Part shown: positions 23,597 to 33,935 of the stretch, in pieces | How the letters are laid out: each line of letters opens with the position of its first letter | Numbering within the stretch: position 1 is the stretch's first letter | Source of the DNA: Sinotaia quadrata | Taxonomy: Eukaryota; Mollusca; Gastropoda; Architaenioglossa; Viviparidae | Direction: 5' to 3' | NCBI GenBank assembly: GCA_028829895.1 | Contig: CM054181.1 | Location: 107,976,860-108,040,859, forward strand | DNA: 64,000 nucleotides | Notes under the pieces: model-generated | Told to the model about the DNA's origin: nothing | Databases searched by the model: none | What the model saw: only the letters and a program-made list of their open reading frames with translations | Translations under genes and position numbers: made by a program

Positions 23597-25292
23597 TGTT
23601 ACGTTTCCAGTATTTATTTAAAGACCCTGCTTAGGAAATTATAGAACTTTAATTTACTATTTAAATTAATTCCCTCTCGTTTAACCTAAACAGACTGGTT
23701 GCTCAAATCATCATTCGACTAAATTAAAAATGCATCTTTGTAGTCTAGATCACAGATTTACGAAACTGATAATTTGCGTACTTTAGCTAGATTGGAAATC
23801 GTTAAAAACTCTCTTAGATTCATATGCATTCATTACGTCATTCGTTTAGCTCAAACAGCCCCCATCCAATCCTCATCTTTTGGTCTATATGCATACAAAT
23901 TACTACAAAAGGAGGTTCTTAACAAAATGAAATAGATTTAATAAGTTTAACAATTAACAGCAACGATTAATCATGAGCACGACGTCTTAAATTCTATTCA
24001 GAGACTCTCTCTCATTCTACCGTCCTTGTCAAAAGTTTAACGAGAATTGTCTTGCCAAATAGTCATTTGATTCTGGACCACAGTAGATATACTTAACTAC
24101 ACTTTTGGTCGCACGTGGGGTTCAACTGGTTAGAACTGATCCACATCACTTTGGCTCATCGTCAGTACTGCATAGCATAACAGTCAATCGTCCACTCAAT
24201 TACTGCATCGCTAATGTACTTGCGACGAATCGTTAACCGTAGTTAACACGAGGTACTTCTGCATAGTTCACGTATGGGTCATGAAGACACCCGAGTCGGC
24301 GTACGACTCAAGAAGTACGAAGGTAGAGAGGAGTAACATAAGAAGAACCCGGCTGAAACAAAGGATTTGGGCTCTGTAACTATTTGCGTCTATATTCGCA
24401 AAACCCAAGCACATGTTTCTTTGTTTAAGGTTCTGAATTTAGAATCTTTGACTATCGTGTCGTTTACAATTCAAATATGGTTATATTTAAATATACATTG
24501 TGGTCCACGTGTGTGTTACATATAACGTTACACGAACGTATGAATTCTCAAATATTTACAGCATTAAAAATTGGAATTCACACAAAGGATTAATTCAAAA
24601 TGAAGCATGAATGCTTTACAATTTTACACGAAAAATTATATGCAAGAACAATTTGAATTACAAAGAAGAATTCACCACGTGCACAGACATACTGGCGGCA
24701 CTAGTGAATTTAAGATTTATATAAATTAAAGATAAGAAAAAGTTACAATAATTTATATACAATAACTTTTAGATTTGTCCCTTTACATCGAAACACGTGC
24801 TTTGGCTAAAATAGCGCTAAGCTGCACAAAATACATACATCAATTCAATTACAAAATACAATCAATAAATGCAATAGATACTGTAAGAAGTAGACGTGTT
24901 ATTGTTACCTCTTAAAAGTAGATTTTACTGCTATAGCGCGGGTTCATCTTCGACTCTCTTACGACTCTGGTATGGCGGCGGGACGGAGCTAATGTTAAAG
25001 CTGCCTTGTGTGTCTGCCGTTCTGGAAATGAGTGAGGGATTTTTGCGCCTTATGATCGTTTTTATGAAACTGCATTGAACGCATCACGTGACCGCTCACG
25101 TGGTATGTTGTTGATCTCGAAGGTGCTGGACACTGGCCTAAAGTTATGCAACAATCTGACCTTGCTAGAAAGCTTCTCTCGATACCGATGTATCACGGGT
25201 GAATTTCAACAAAGGTCCGTTCAAAAATTTAATTTTGAAACGAGCAATTGGGTCACGAGGTCATGACACAGAATTTGTCACACATCGTCACA
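23597..25292 (-). repeat. 5' LTR of the element (right copy)
   Basis: 1696 bp, no difference from the left LTR noticed by eye. As the 5' LTR it should hold the active promoter. The palindromic ATTTATATAAAT at 24715-24726 is a candidate TATA element. The small plus-strand frames at 24896-25266 duplicate those in the left LTR. Confidence 0.93.
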
Positions 25293-25297
25293 ACAGT
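25293..25297. other. target-site duplication, right copy (ACAGT)
   Basis: Perfect repeat of the 5 bp at 17550-17554, marking the right edge of the insertion. Confidence 0.9.
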
Positions 25298-25930
25298 ACC
25301 TTCAGATCATTAGCAACATACACACTTCAGTTCTAATGCACTTTTGTGTATACTTTTGTTCACTTTAATATTATATTTTTATTTACTTTTTAAAGGGGAG
25401 CCAGAACGCCACTATTAAAGAATACTACTTATGTCAACCGCAAGTGAATTAAAATGCACTTAATCCTTAAAACTTGAAGCCTTTCATGCCTAGCATTAGA
25501 AGATTTACTCTAACATCCGTTACATAAAACCCGAAAGCAACCATCTTAGTTTAGAAATCTCTTTGATTCAGCTAAAGTCAATGCGCTGACAATTATTCCC
25601 CCTTGCCGTTTCCAAGATTTGCATTTTAAAAAATAATGGTTTATTTATTTTATTTTATTCTTGCTTCCTTTCTTTGGGAAAATTGGGTTTTTGACATGAA
25701 GCACACACTCACATTTTTTCCCTCTGGCACAGACCTATCAAACAGAAGTGGCAGCCCATTATTTTATTGTCAGGTCTAATCATTTCACAGTCCTGCCTGT
25801 TTAGATCAATGCACAATGTCTTGGCTGCTTACGCGTTCAGCGTACAAATTACTGAAATACACGACAACAGAACAATATGGTGGCGAACTAAAGTCAAGCA
25901 AACTAGTTTTAATTAATATATTTCATTTTT
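25298..25930. other. spacer right of the LTR element
   Basis: AT-rich sequence with no gene recognised. Confidence 0.45.
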
Positions 25931-26035
25931 AGATTAGATAGGTAGACAGACAAACACACAGATAGATAGATAGATAGAAAGATAGATAAATAGATAGATA
26001 GATAGACAGACAGACAGATAGACAGATAGATAGAC

Positions 26036-26066
<31 letters not shown>

Positions 26067-26072
26067 TCGATC

Positions 26073-26171
<99 letters not shown>

Positions 26172-26190
26172 GGATGGATAGATAGATATT
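25931..26190. repeat. (GATA)n/(GACA)n array
   Basis: About 60 tetranucleotide units. The left half mixes GACA, GATA and AAACA variants; the right half is nearly pure GATA, which is the pattern of an array growing at one end. Confidence 0.95.
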
Positions 26191-26374
26191 AAACCTTACA
26201 ACCAAAACAATAAAATATTAAGCTTACAATGTACCCACAAATAGGAACAGTCTTATGGTGTGGGGAGAGAAAAATGTACTGTTGGAATAATGTTATAATA
26301 TGAGCTAAATAATTTAAAAGACTTATTACGTCATAATTATTAGACCAAATCGTTTACGTGAATTACAACAGGAC

Positions 26375-26705
26375 TGCGTGTCGAACTTGAAGATGTGTTA
26401 TTATAAGTCTTAAATAAGCACCCAGTTCAAACCAGGGGGACATTGGGCTACGCAGAACGGGAGACTTTCGTATCAGACTGGGAGATTTCCTCTGCTTTAC
26501 TGAAAAAATCTGCTGCCGATCTGTCTCAATGGTAATTTTAGCGATATGATTGATCAACACGCCTGAATATTCATAACCCGTACTTTTGTCCGGAGAAAGT
26601 TGACCTTGTCTTGCATTGTTTTGCCTCGGTGGCCGGAGGAGCGGTCCCAAGGCCCTGTTAATAACGCGGGCATAATGGGCGACCGCGATCTTTGTCATTA
26701 GCTAT
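26375..26705. promoter_or_regulatory. possible cis-regulatory block
   Basis: About 330 bp with higher GC than its flanks and no simple repeats. It contains TGATTGAT (26547-26554, PBX/Hox-type wording), TGACCTTG (26601-26608, nuclear-receptor half-site type), a Sox-like CATTGTT and a POU-like ATATTCAT. The minus strand is open for 111 codons (26363-26698) without a recognisable domain, so an unrecognised exon is the alternative. Motif hits alone are weak evidence. Confidence 0.3.
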
Positions 26706-26937
26706 GATTCATCTTCGATAAATGGGGAGAAAAAAATAACGGGACCTGTTCACTCAGAGTATATAGCATAAACCTCTCTAAAACGTCGAGCAAAATGAGC
26801 ATACGAGTTGTTTTGTCTTAGAAAATTACATTATTAGCAAGACATTTTTACAGTTCACTCTCTCGGGACATCAGAAATAGAGAGCTATTTAAATAAATGA
26901 TAATCGGACGGAAGCACTTATAGTGAATTATTGAAGG

Positions 26938-27000
26938 ACAGACATACATACATACATACAGATAGATGTTATAATATGATAGATAGACAGACAGACAGAC

Positions 27001-27034
<34 letters not shown>
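26938..27034. repeat. (CATA)/(GACA)/(GATA) compound microsatellite
   Basis: Short CATA and GACA runs lead into about nine GATA units, interrupted by a 15-bp AT-rich break. Confidence 0.9.
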
Positions 27035-28565
27035 ATGGTTTTAAAGTGGATGCATAACGACGGAAGTTATAAAATCAAACATGGCCGTGCAGTCATTGAG
27101 AAATTCTTTCTGTCAGTTCATTACCAGTGAATTCATACTTATTACTATATTCGTGAACTCTACTGTGGATTAGGGCGAAGTAATCAGCTCAGAAATCCAG
27201 GATGGATACCTGGACAGGAAGACTTGCGAAGAACAACGGGAGTGTTCCGAATGACGTCAAATGGCACTGTGCTTTGCTATGGCAAAACTGATCGCGAATG
27301 TTGGATTGGAGCCGGCCAGACTAGAACCCTTTCAATAGTATTGATCAGTGCTATACTTTCCCTCCTGATGTAGTCAGTGAGCTCGCAGAGACCTTAGATG
27401 TTCTTTCTGCCCTGTGGTGTGTTGGTGGCGGTATATTTGGGTGAGTGGGGGTTGCCGTAATGTTTATGGTAGGAATGATTATATGATGATTAAAATAATA
27501 GAGATGTGGCGGTAATTACACTGATGCTGGCCTCTGAAGTGGACTTTTTCAAGATAATGCCAGATGTGCTTACTGTAGACTTTCCCGTTCTATTTGTTAA
27601 TGACTCAACCTTTTCACTGTCTTTTGAAGGATGCAGAGTATGATAGATGTTTTGTTTATACAGTAAAAGTGAGCGTGAAATATAATACGTAATCTAAACT
27701 TAATAATATTAGATTGATGAGAAATAGTGACTTAATACACAATCACAGAATAAATTTATTTTGTTGATTGAAAGCATCAGACTAGAAAGAAGAGTGATAG
27801 AAAAAATCAGTGAACGAATGAAATACGTCATTTCTTATTTATTCACCTCGACCAACACCCTTTTACTGCCCATCCAAAAATCTTTTATCTGCTTTTCTAA
27901 CATAAGCTAATCACGAATCGTCGACAGCTCTTGATTTACATCTTCTTCAATCCACTTTACATTGTCCGCCTTTTCAGGAGGCAAGCAAATCCCGTTTCAA
28001 AGCTACAAATTGTTATTCTGAGTTCCTTTCTTCTCTCCGATCCGGGTTTGACAAGGCAAGTTTTTACAGTACGCTGAAACGAATCGGTTTGTCCTTTGGC
28101 CAATTCGCTATAGGCCACTTACTGGTCACAGGAGATTCAACTCTCCAGACTTTGACACTGCTTTTGTTTTGGCAATTACGACGTGTCAGTCTCGGTTGAG
28201 CAAGACAAGTTTTTGCCATCGAACGCCATCTGTAATATAACATTGGCGTTATGATCACAGCAGTTGTTGTCCCTTAAATTCCTGGTTGGGGGCGCTCGTT
28301 CTCAAACACAAGAGCATATCACGGTCGGGATCACGTTACTCTTCTGTATCACGGTGTGCGGAAGTCAAGTTTAAATGGCGCTGATTGAAGCCTGAGAAGC
28401 CTTGTCATAAAGGCGACCCGTGGTGAGAGGTCGTCAATGAATTACAGAAATGTTAAAGGGGAGCAGCAACATTAAGGGAAGGAAATAAAGTAGAAAAATA
28501 TATGAACGTTTATAACGCAAACACATTTTACAGTTAATTAGTGAATGAAATTATGTACCTAGCAA
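27035..28565. other. spacer, no supported gene
   Basis: Mixed-composition DNA with two GC-richer parts (27190-27420, 28020-28430). A phrase GACAAG(G/A)(C/-)AAGTTTTT occurs twice (about 28050 and 28205). The 64-codon minus frame at 28064-28258 has no recognisable domain. Confidence 0.4.
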
Positions 28566-28569
28566 CAAG

Positions 28570-28659
<90 letters not shown>

Positions 28660-28692
28660 TTATCTGTCTATCTATCTATCTATTTATCTGTC

Positions 28693-28723
<31 letters not shown>

Positions 28724-28728
28724 CTATT
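28570..28728. repeat. (CTAT)n microsatellite
   Basis: About 40 units, the same motif as the GATA arrays but on the opposite strand. The right end carries repeated TTTATCTGT interruptions, showing an internal duplication. Confidence 0.95.
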
Positions 28729-28768
28729 GTATCCTACTTTTGAGATACAAAACCAACTTGTTTTACAG

Positions 28769-28801
28769 ATGAGCAAATCACGTGACCCACTTTCAGGAGC
28801 G
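28769..28801 (+). CDS. possible 33-bp microexon ([11 protein letters not shown])
   Basis: A pyrimidine-rich 3' splice site (CTTGTTTTACAG) is followed by eleven open codons beginning with ATG and then a strong donor (GCG|GTAAGT). Acceptor, in-frame body and donor are all close to consensus. It could be a small internal exon or the first coding exon after an untranslated one. No partner exon was identified, so this is a candidate only. Confidence 0.3.
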
Positions 28802-28807
28802 GTAAGT

Positions 28808-29600
28808 TGTCTATTGTTACTTACCTCATTTACCTTGTATTTGTATTAAATCGTAAACCCAGGGCACTGTGTTTAATAGTACACGTAGAAAGAGAAATAA
28901 ACATACAACTTGTTTCAAATGACTTGCAAATTATGTACTCGACAACTTCCACCAGATTGTCACTATGGGACGACATTTTTTTAAAATATTTTTTTGAACA
29001 GATTCCAAACAACAAATTTTCATTTAACTTTATCAATAATATTTAACTCAATTATCAATGCAGTACTTACTCTTGGTTATTCAAATAAAGTTGTTTTTAA
29101 TTTAACCTGTGTCTAACTTTCCCTCAAGTAAATCTTGAACGTATTCATTAGACTAATCTTCACTGTACACAAATCAATTAACAACAATCAATAAATCGCA
29201 AATTACATTTTTGCACAGAGTTAAATTTATATATATTGCATCTTTAAAATCACAAATAATTCACTCACTACCGACTAAAAATTCACCTGATGTCAGAAGC
29301 AGTCACTGGGAGTAGTTTTTCTCGTTAGAATTTCACCAGACTTCTAAAATAATAACGTCAACATTTTAATATCAAAGTTGCCATTTGCGACTTATGTGCT
29401 CAACTTCCGGTTTTTATATTTAATGAAGCCAACAACTAGCATTCTTGTAGTAATGTATTTATACTGAAGGTTAAGTCTTGTTACAACTGCATTCCATCTT
29501 AGACAGTACTTAGTTCTGCTCGCCTCGTCCTAAACATTTGATCAACTGTTGATTTCGTTCATACAGGTCCACACTTACATTGCCATACATTTTTCTTACG
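28808..29600. other. AT-rich spacer
   Basis: No gene recognised. It would be intronic if the microexon is real. Confidence 0.45.
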
Positions 29601-29604
29601 TAAC

Positions 29605-29790
29605 ATTTATTTATGTCCGCGCCTTCACCTTTATTATGTAATATTTATTTATGTCCACGCCTTCACCTTTATTATGTAATATTTATTTATGTCCACGCCT
29701 TCACCTATATCTTTCATATGTAACATTCATTTATGTCCACGCCTTCATCTATATCTTTCTTATATAACATTCATATATGTCCACGACTTT
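29605..29790. repeat. ~38-42 bp tandem repeat, 5 copies
   Basis: The core TTTATTTATGTCCACGCCTT recurs five times. The first three units are near-identical and the last two are longer and diverged. Confidence 0.85.
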
Positions 29791-29794
29791 TCTT

Positions 29795-30845
29795 ACATTT
29801 TTCTTACGTTTTTGCAGCCCTCTTGATATTGCAGCTGCAACTAAATTTTATAAGAATTGAAGTGTTTAGTTAATGATATAATCCTCTTGTGGATTTAAAA
29901 AAAAAAGTTAAATATCTCTTTATATTAAAAAAAACTGTTATAAACTGTTACCTTGAAATGAACATGTAAATGTAGTAGTTATTTTTTAAACAAAAAATGG
30001 GTGAATAAGTTAAAGATAATTATTTCATACCTACCTGGGTTTGGCTTTTCATTGTTCACACACCACACCGTGACAAAAGTTTCACAATCAATTACCCTAC
30101 ATTCGGATATCCCTTTGAACTTTTGTGAGACATAGCGACACCCTTTACTCTGCTAATATTGTCTGGATCCCGGTCGGAAACTATTGATCATACTTTTCAC
30201 ATTGATTTTTGCTACGGGTATTTTTATTACCACTAAGAGGGGGTCTCTTTATTGGCGAAAAAATTATCATCTCTTATATCTATGGTATAAGCTGCATGTG
30301 ATAGACTGGAAGAGCGCTTCTTGCACTCCCTTCAGAGTAGTTCCTAGTATTTTTATGAACACTAACAGAATAACTGACCTGGCACACGTCCAAAACACAG
30401 AGTAGTGAACACTCTCTAGAAAAGTCTTATCCACCCGTCTGAATTATTATGCTCCAACATTACCCTGGCCCTTAAACTCACTTACGATACAACTGAGTTT
30501 GAGAGTGCTGATAAATGAAGGCCTATAATTTATTAATAAATACTTAAATACACACAGCAAGAACATCGATGACAAACATATAAGGACATATGATAAAGGA
30601 ATGTAAACACAAAAATATAATATAATTAACTGTTTAACAGAGTCTCAGGTCTGGTAAGGCTCACTCCTAAATTAGTAACTGGGAAAGTTCTGAATTTGTC
30701 TCTCTTTAAAAAAGCCTCTAAGGAAAAGTTTTCTTAACACAGCGACATTGATAGGCACAAACAGAACACATAACTAGAGATGGAATGAATGAGGGGTCAG
30801 ATGAAAGAAAGAGCCACACGACCTTTTAACTGCCCCTCTTTCTCA
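29795..30845. other. AT-rich spacer
   Basis: No gene recognised. The small plus frame 30184-30405 has no domain features. Confidence 0.45.
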
Positions 30846-31084
30846 CTTTTGGCCAGCTAGAATCAACCAATGGCCATCTTCTGGCCAGTTGAAGCTGACC
30901 AGTGGGTGCTAAGAGAGTACAGGGGGGAAATATACGTCTTGCTGGCGTGGGGAGTCTCTGGTCTGTGGCTGTGAACAGTTAGATTTTTTACATCGTGGAT
31001 TTCCCCCCTGTACTCTCTTAGCACCCACTGGTCAGCTTCAACTGGCCAGAAGATGGCCATTGGTTGATTCTAGCTGGCCAAAAG
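30846..31084. repeat. 86-bp perfect inverted repeat with 67-bp loop
   Basis: Left arm 30846-30931 and right arm 30999-31084 are exact reverse complements by eye, separated by 67 bp. The arms contain TGGCCA-rich phrases such as GGCCATTGGTTGATTC. A transcript would fold into a long hairpin. Such near-perfect arms suggest recent inverted duplication, or conversion between the arms. The open frame at 30863-31060 is a by-product. Confidence 0.93.
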
Positions 31085-31310
31085 ATGGCCATTGGTTGAT
31101 TCTAACTGGCAAGAAGATGGCCATTGGTTGATTCTAACTGGCTATAAGATGGCCATTGGTTGATTCTAACTAGCAAGAAGATGGCCATTGGTTGATTCTA
31201 ACTGGCAAGAAGATGGCCATTGGTTGATTCTAACTGGCCAAAAGATGGCCATTGGTTGATTCTAACTGGCAAGAAGATGGCTATTGGTTGATTCTAACTG
31301 GCTATATTCT
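31052..31310. repeat. 32-bp minisatellite, 8 copies
   Basis: Units with core GATGGCCATTGGTTGATTC repeat every 32 bp with small changes in the linker (GGCAAGAA, GGCTATAA, GGCCAAAA). The first unit is also the distal part of the right arm of the adjoining palindrome, and one inverted unit sits in its left arm. Confidence 0.92.
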
Positions 31311-33720
31311 TAGGAGAGCTTGCATCATAATATAAGCCGGTTCCACAACAAGATTTGAGGTAGTTCGTGCGTTGAATTCTACTAGGAGTGATGACCGGTG
31401 TCAGTCAGTCTTGATAGCACTCCGGGCAATGCCCAGTAATCTGTTTTTGGCAGGAGTCTGTTATTTTGTACGTTGTGCACGTGTAATTAGCGTGCAGTGC
31501 ACAACGCCTACTTTAAACACTACATATCAATGTCGGAAACACGAGCAAGTACTCCACAATTATCACAAGAAAAATATATCATAAATAAAATACAGATATT
31601 GGTAGAAAATATGATAAACAAGTGATAAATAAAAGAAGGGGATGGAAATATTTGTCAGAGTTTTAATATTCAGTCTGAGGGAGAGGTCATTTTTAATTTG
31701 GATTATTAGCAGATGTTTTTGAGAATATGTGATGTTTGTTTGTTTGTTTGTTTGTTTGTATTTTCTTGAAAATATTCTGCACGTAAGAATTTTACAGCAT
31801 ACAGGATGGATGTCATTAGGTCGGGAATTTGGCTCTACTTCCACCAACCCCAAATACAATCCTACAAGTTCATGTTGGACCATTTCGACAGTTGTTAGCC
31901 ATGCTTCAGTGGTGCCAGTTATGCGCTAAGCAAGTTCAACGTTCGAGTGAGCGCGAAAACGAGTTTCAGTGATAAGCACATTGTGGGTGAGTGGACGGAT
32001 GATTGAGCGAATGAGTGGTTGAGTGCATTTATGTTAATAAATAAACGGATAGCGTGAAATCAGGGTAAGCCAGAGACAACACTCATCCCTCCATTAAAAC
32101 TGACGGCTTGAAATGATTACTGAATGAGTAAATGTGATAAGAAATGAGTGGGGAAATTATGTGGCAAATAAATGCGTGAGTAGATAAGTAAGAAATTCTT
32201 CAAATTCTTATCACAGAGGAATCAGAGCAAAGAGATTCATAAGTAAATGGTGCAACCTGATATTGCTGCTGTCACAATGCATGTTCATAAGCATTAGTGC
32301 CAGTGTTCACATGTATGAATGTCCATATGTTTTATTATATAGATTAATTAAAAACAACCATACAGTCCTTAAAATAAATGAACTTGCAGTTTATGAAAAT
32401 CTTAGAATCTTAATATTTCACAGTCTATCTCCCAAAACTGTTCTTTTTTCTTCAGTTATTAAGTACATGTCTTCTTTACAAAAATAATGCTACAAAACTG
32501 AACAATACTAGTTCAGTGTCCACTAACGTCCTCAAAAGTTTGATGGCGAAATAAATAGACTGGTAAAATTAAAATATTTAGAATTCTTCTTCATTGGAAA
32601 ATATCTTCTCCCCATATAAATCTGTACAGAAGTCCTGGACAAAATAGAAACTGCTATTCAACTAGCACGTTGTACACAAAGCAACCCCAACGATACAGAA
32701 ACTAGAACACATTGGGGCCAAGGAAACTTTGGGACAAAACCACTGGAAACAAAATGAATGGCATGCCGCTCCTTTAATACATAGAAATGATACTAAGAGA
32801 CTACCCTGTGACCATTTATCACGCTTTCTTTTATTCCTAACTTACAATAAATTCTGGATAGAAATAATATTATCCTTCATCCAGGCACAATCAATCAAAG
32901 AAAATACATGGCTATTTTCAAAATAGTTACAATAAAAATCGGAGTTAAACACAACTATTGTAAGAGAAATGTTCAATTAAAATGTAGGAAAGACTGACTG
33001 ACCGACTGCCTGACTTAAAGGGAGAGCTTGCAGGTGACGCCGATATCGCGTGGGGCTGTACGGGGTGGGGGGTAGGGCTATTTAGACATCTGTGTGGACT
33101 TCTGCCAGTCTCTGCTGTGCTTTCTATATAGTGTGGATGTTTCTTTTGTTGTTATGGCGGGTTTTGTTCCCACGAGCCGGGAGATCGTTGCTCTTTGGTC
33201 TAAGTGGTGGAGTTGTGAGGGTGGGTGGGTGTATATTACAGATTCCAGACTAGGCAGGTACAGGCTCGGGATGTGCACCGCGCTGTCGATGTTGTTGTTG
33301 ACCGTCTTGATGGTGCTCATTGCTGTTTGCTTGGTTTTGTGATTGCTTTTTGTTTTTTGTTTTTTTTTTTGTTTTTTTAAAGCATCTGCCTCTGTTGTTT
33401 TTCCCTTTGGGCCTGTTGGTGAGTCTCCAACGTGGTGATGGAGGAGACATAAATACATTGCCTAACATTAATTGCAGCATGTGTGCAAAGGAGTGATTGT
33501 AGAGACCCCAATACCAATGGTGGTGGTTTCGCCATTTTTTACCCTACTTTTGTGCGTTTGAAAAACTTGATCCCCTTAAGCGGAGCCGGTGGTGGTTGTG
33601 GTTATGTTGTTCTTATTGTTGCTGTTAACGTTGCTGTCTTCTAGTTTGAGGAGGAGATCGATTTCTGCGTCGCTTTTGTTGGTAACTGTATGCCCTAGTC
33701 GGCAACACGTTTGAACCTGA
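31311..33720. other. spacer, no supported gene
   Basis: Includes a (TTTG)n run at 31734-31759 and, at 33060-33700, a GT-rich, less AT-rich stretch where several overlapping frames are open on both strands (33078-33480 minus, 33094-33342 plus). Low-complexity runs such as the T-run at 33355-33380 and Lys/Gln-rich translations argue against a gene. No domain recognised. Confidence 0.4.
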
Positions 33721-33724
33721 CTAA

Positions 33725-33935
33725 GCTTCATCACGGACATCACCAACATACTTTAACTCAACAAGAAGCGACCAGACAAGAATAACAAAACTACATCTAA
33801 GCAGTGAAAGATCACATTATACAATTATTAAATGTAGTTGCGGACAACCACTAACAGTTGGACACATATTAAAAAATTGCCAATCGCTATGCCAAGAAAG
33901 AAAAGCACTCACAGAAAGAATACCTCTGAGAAAGG
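33725..33935 (+). pseudogene. remnant of a non-LTR retrotransposon ORF2 C-terminus
   Basis: In the frame starting 33725 the translation contains STRSDQTRITKLHL and then CSCGQPLTVGHILKNC. The spacing C-x-C-x7-H-x4-C, with 'GHIL..C', matches the cysteine/histidine tail found after the RNase H region in Jockey/I-type non-LTR elements. A stop lies just upstream (33722-33724) and the rest of the polymerase is absent, so this is a decayed fragment. The frame stays open to 34240, but the later part has no resemblance to the family. Confidence 0.45.

Larger units (their letters stand above)
17555..25292 (-). mobile_element. complete LTR retroelement, non-autonomous, single ORF
   Basis: A 7738-bp element with two 1696-bp direct repeats (17555-19250 and 23597-25292), TG...CA ends and a perfect ACAGT target duplication. 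Orientation is minus: a primer-binding-site-like sequence adjoins the right LTR, a polypurine tract adjoins the left LTR, and the sole long ORF reads leftwards. The internal part is only 4346 bp: a ~600-bp leader, a 1005-codon ORF and a ~700-bp 3' region. No protease (DTG/DSG), reverse transcriptase (xxDD box), RNase H or integrase (HHCC, DDE) sequence is recognisable, so movement would need enzymes supplied by another element. The LTRs look identical throughout by eye, implying recent insertion. The nearest class is a large non-autonomous (LARD-like) derivative of a Gypsy-type element, but unlike typical LARDs it keeps a long intact ORF. Confidence 0.9.

Noticed and set aside
17555..25292. 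Idea that the 1.7-kb direct repeats are a segmental duplication or assembly collapse artefact
   Set aside because: The TG...CA ends, exact 5-bp target duplication, PBS- and PPT-like sites and consistent ORF orientation together fit an LTR element much better, though long-read confirmation would settle it.
33078..33480. Overlapping Lys/Gln/Thr-rich ORFs
   Set aside because: Low-complexity T/A runs and simultaneous open frames on both strands; no domain.
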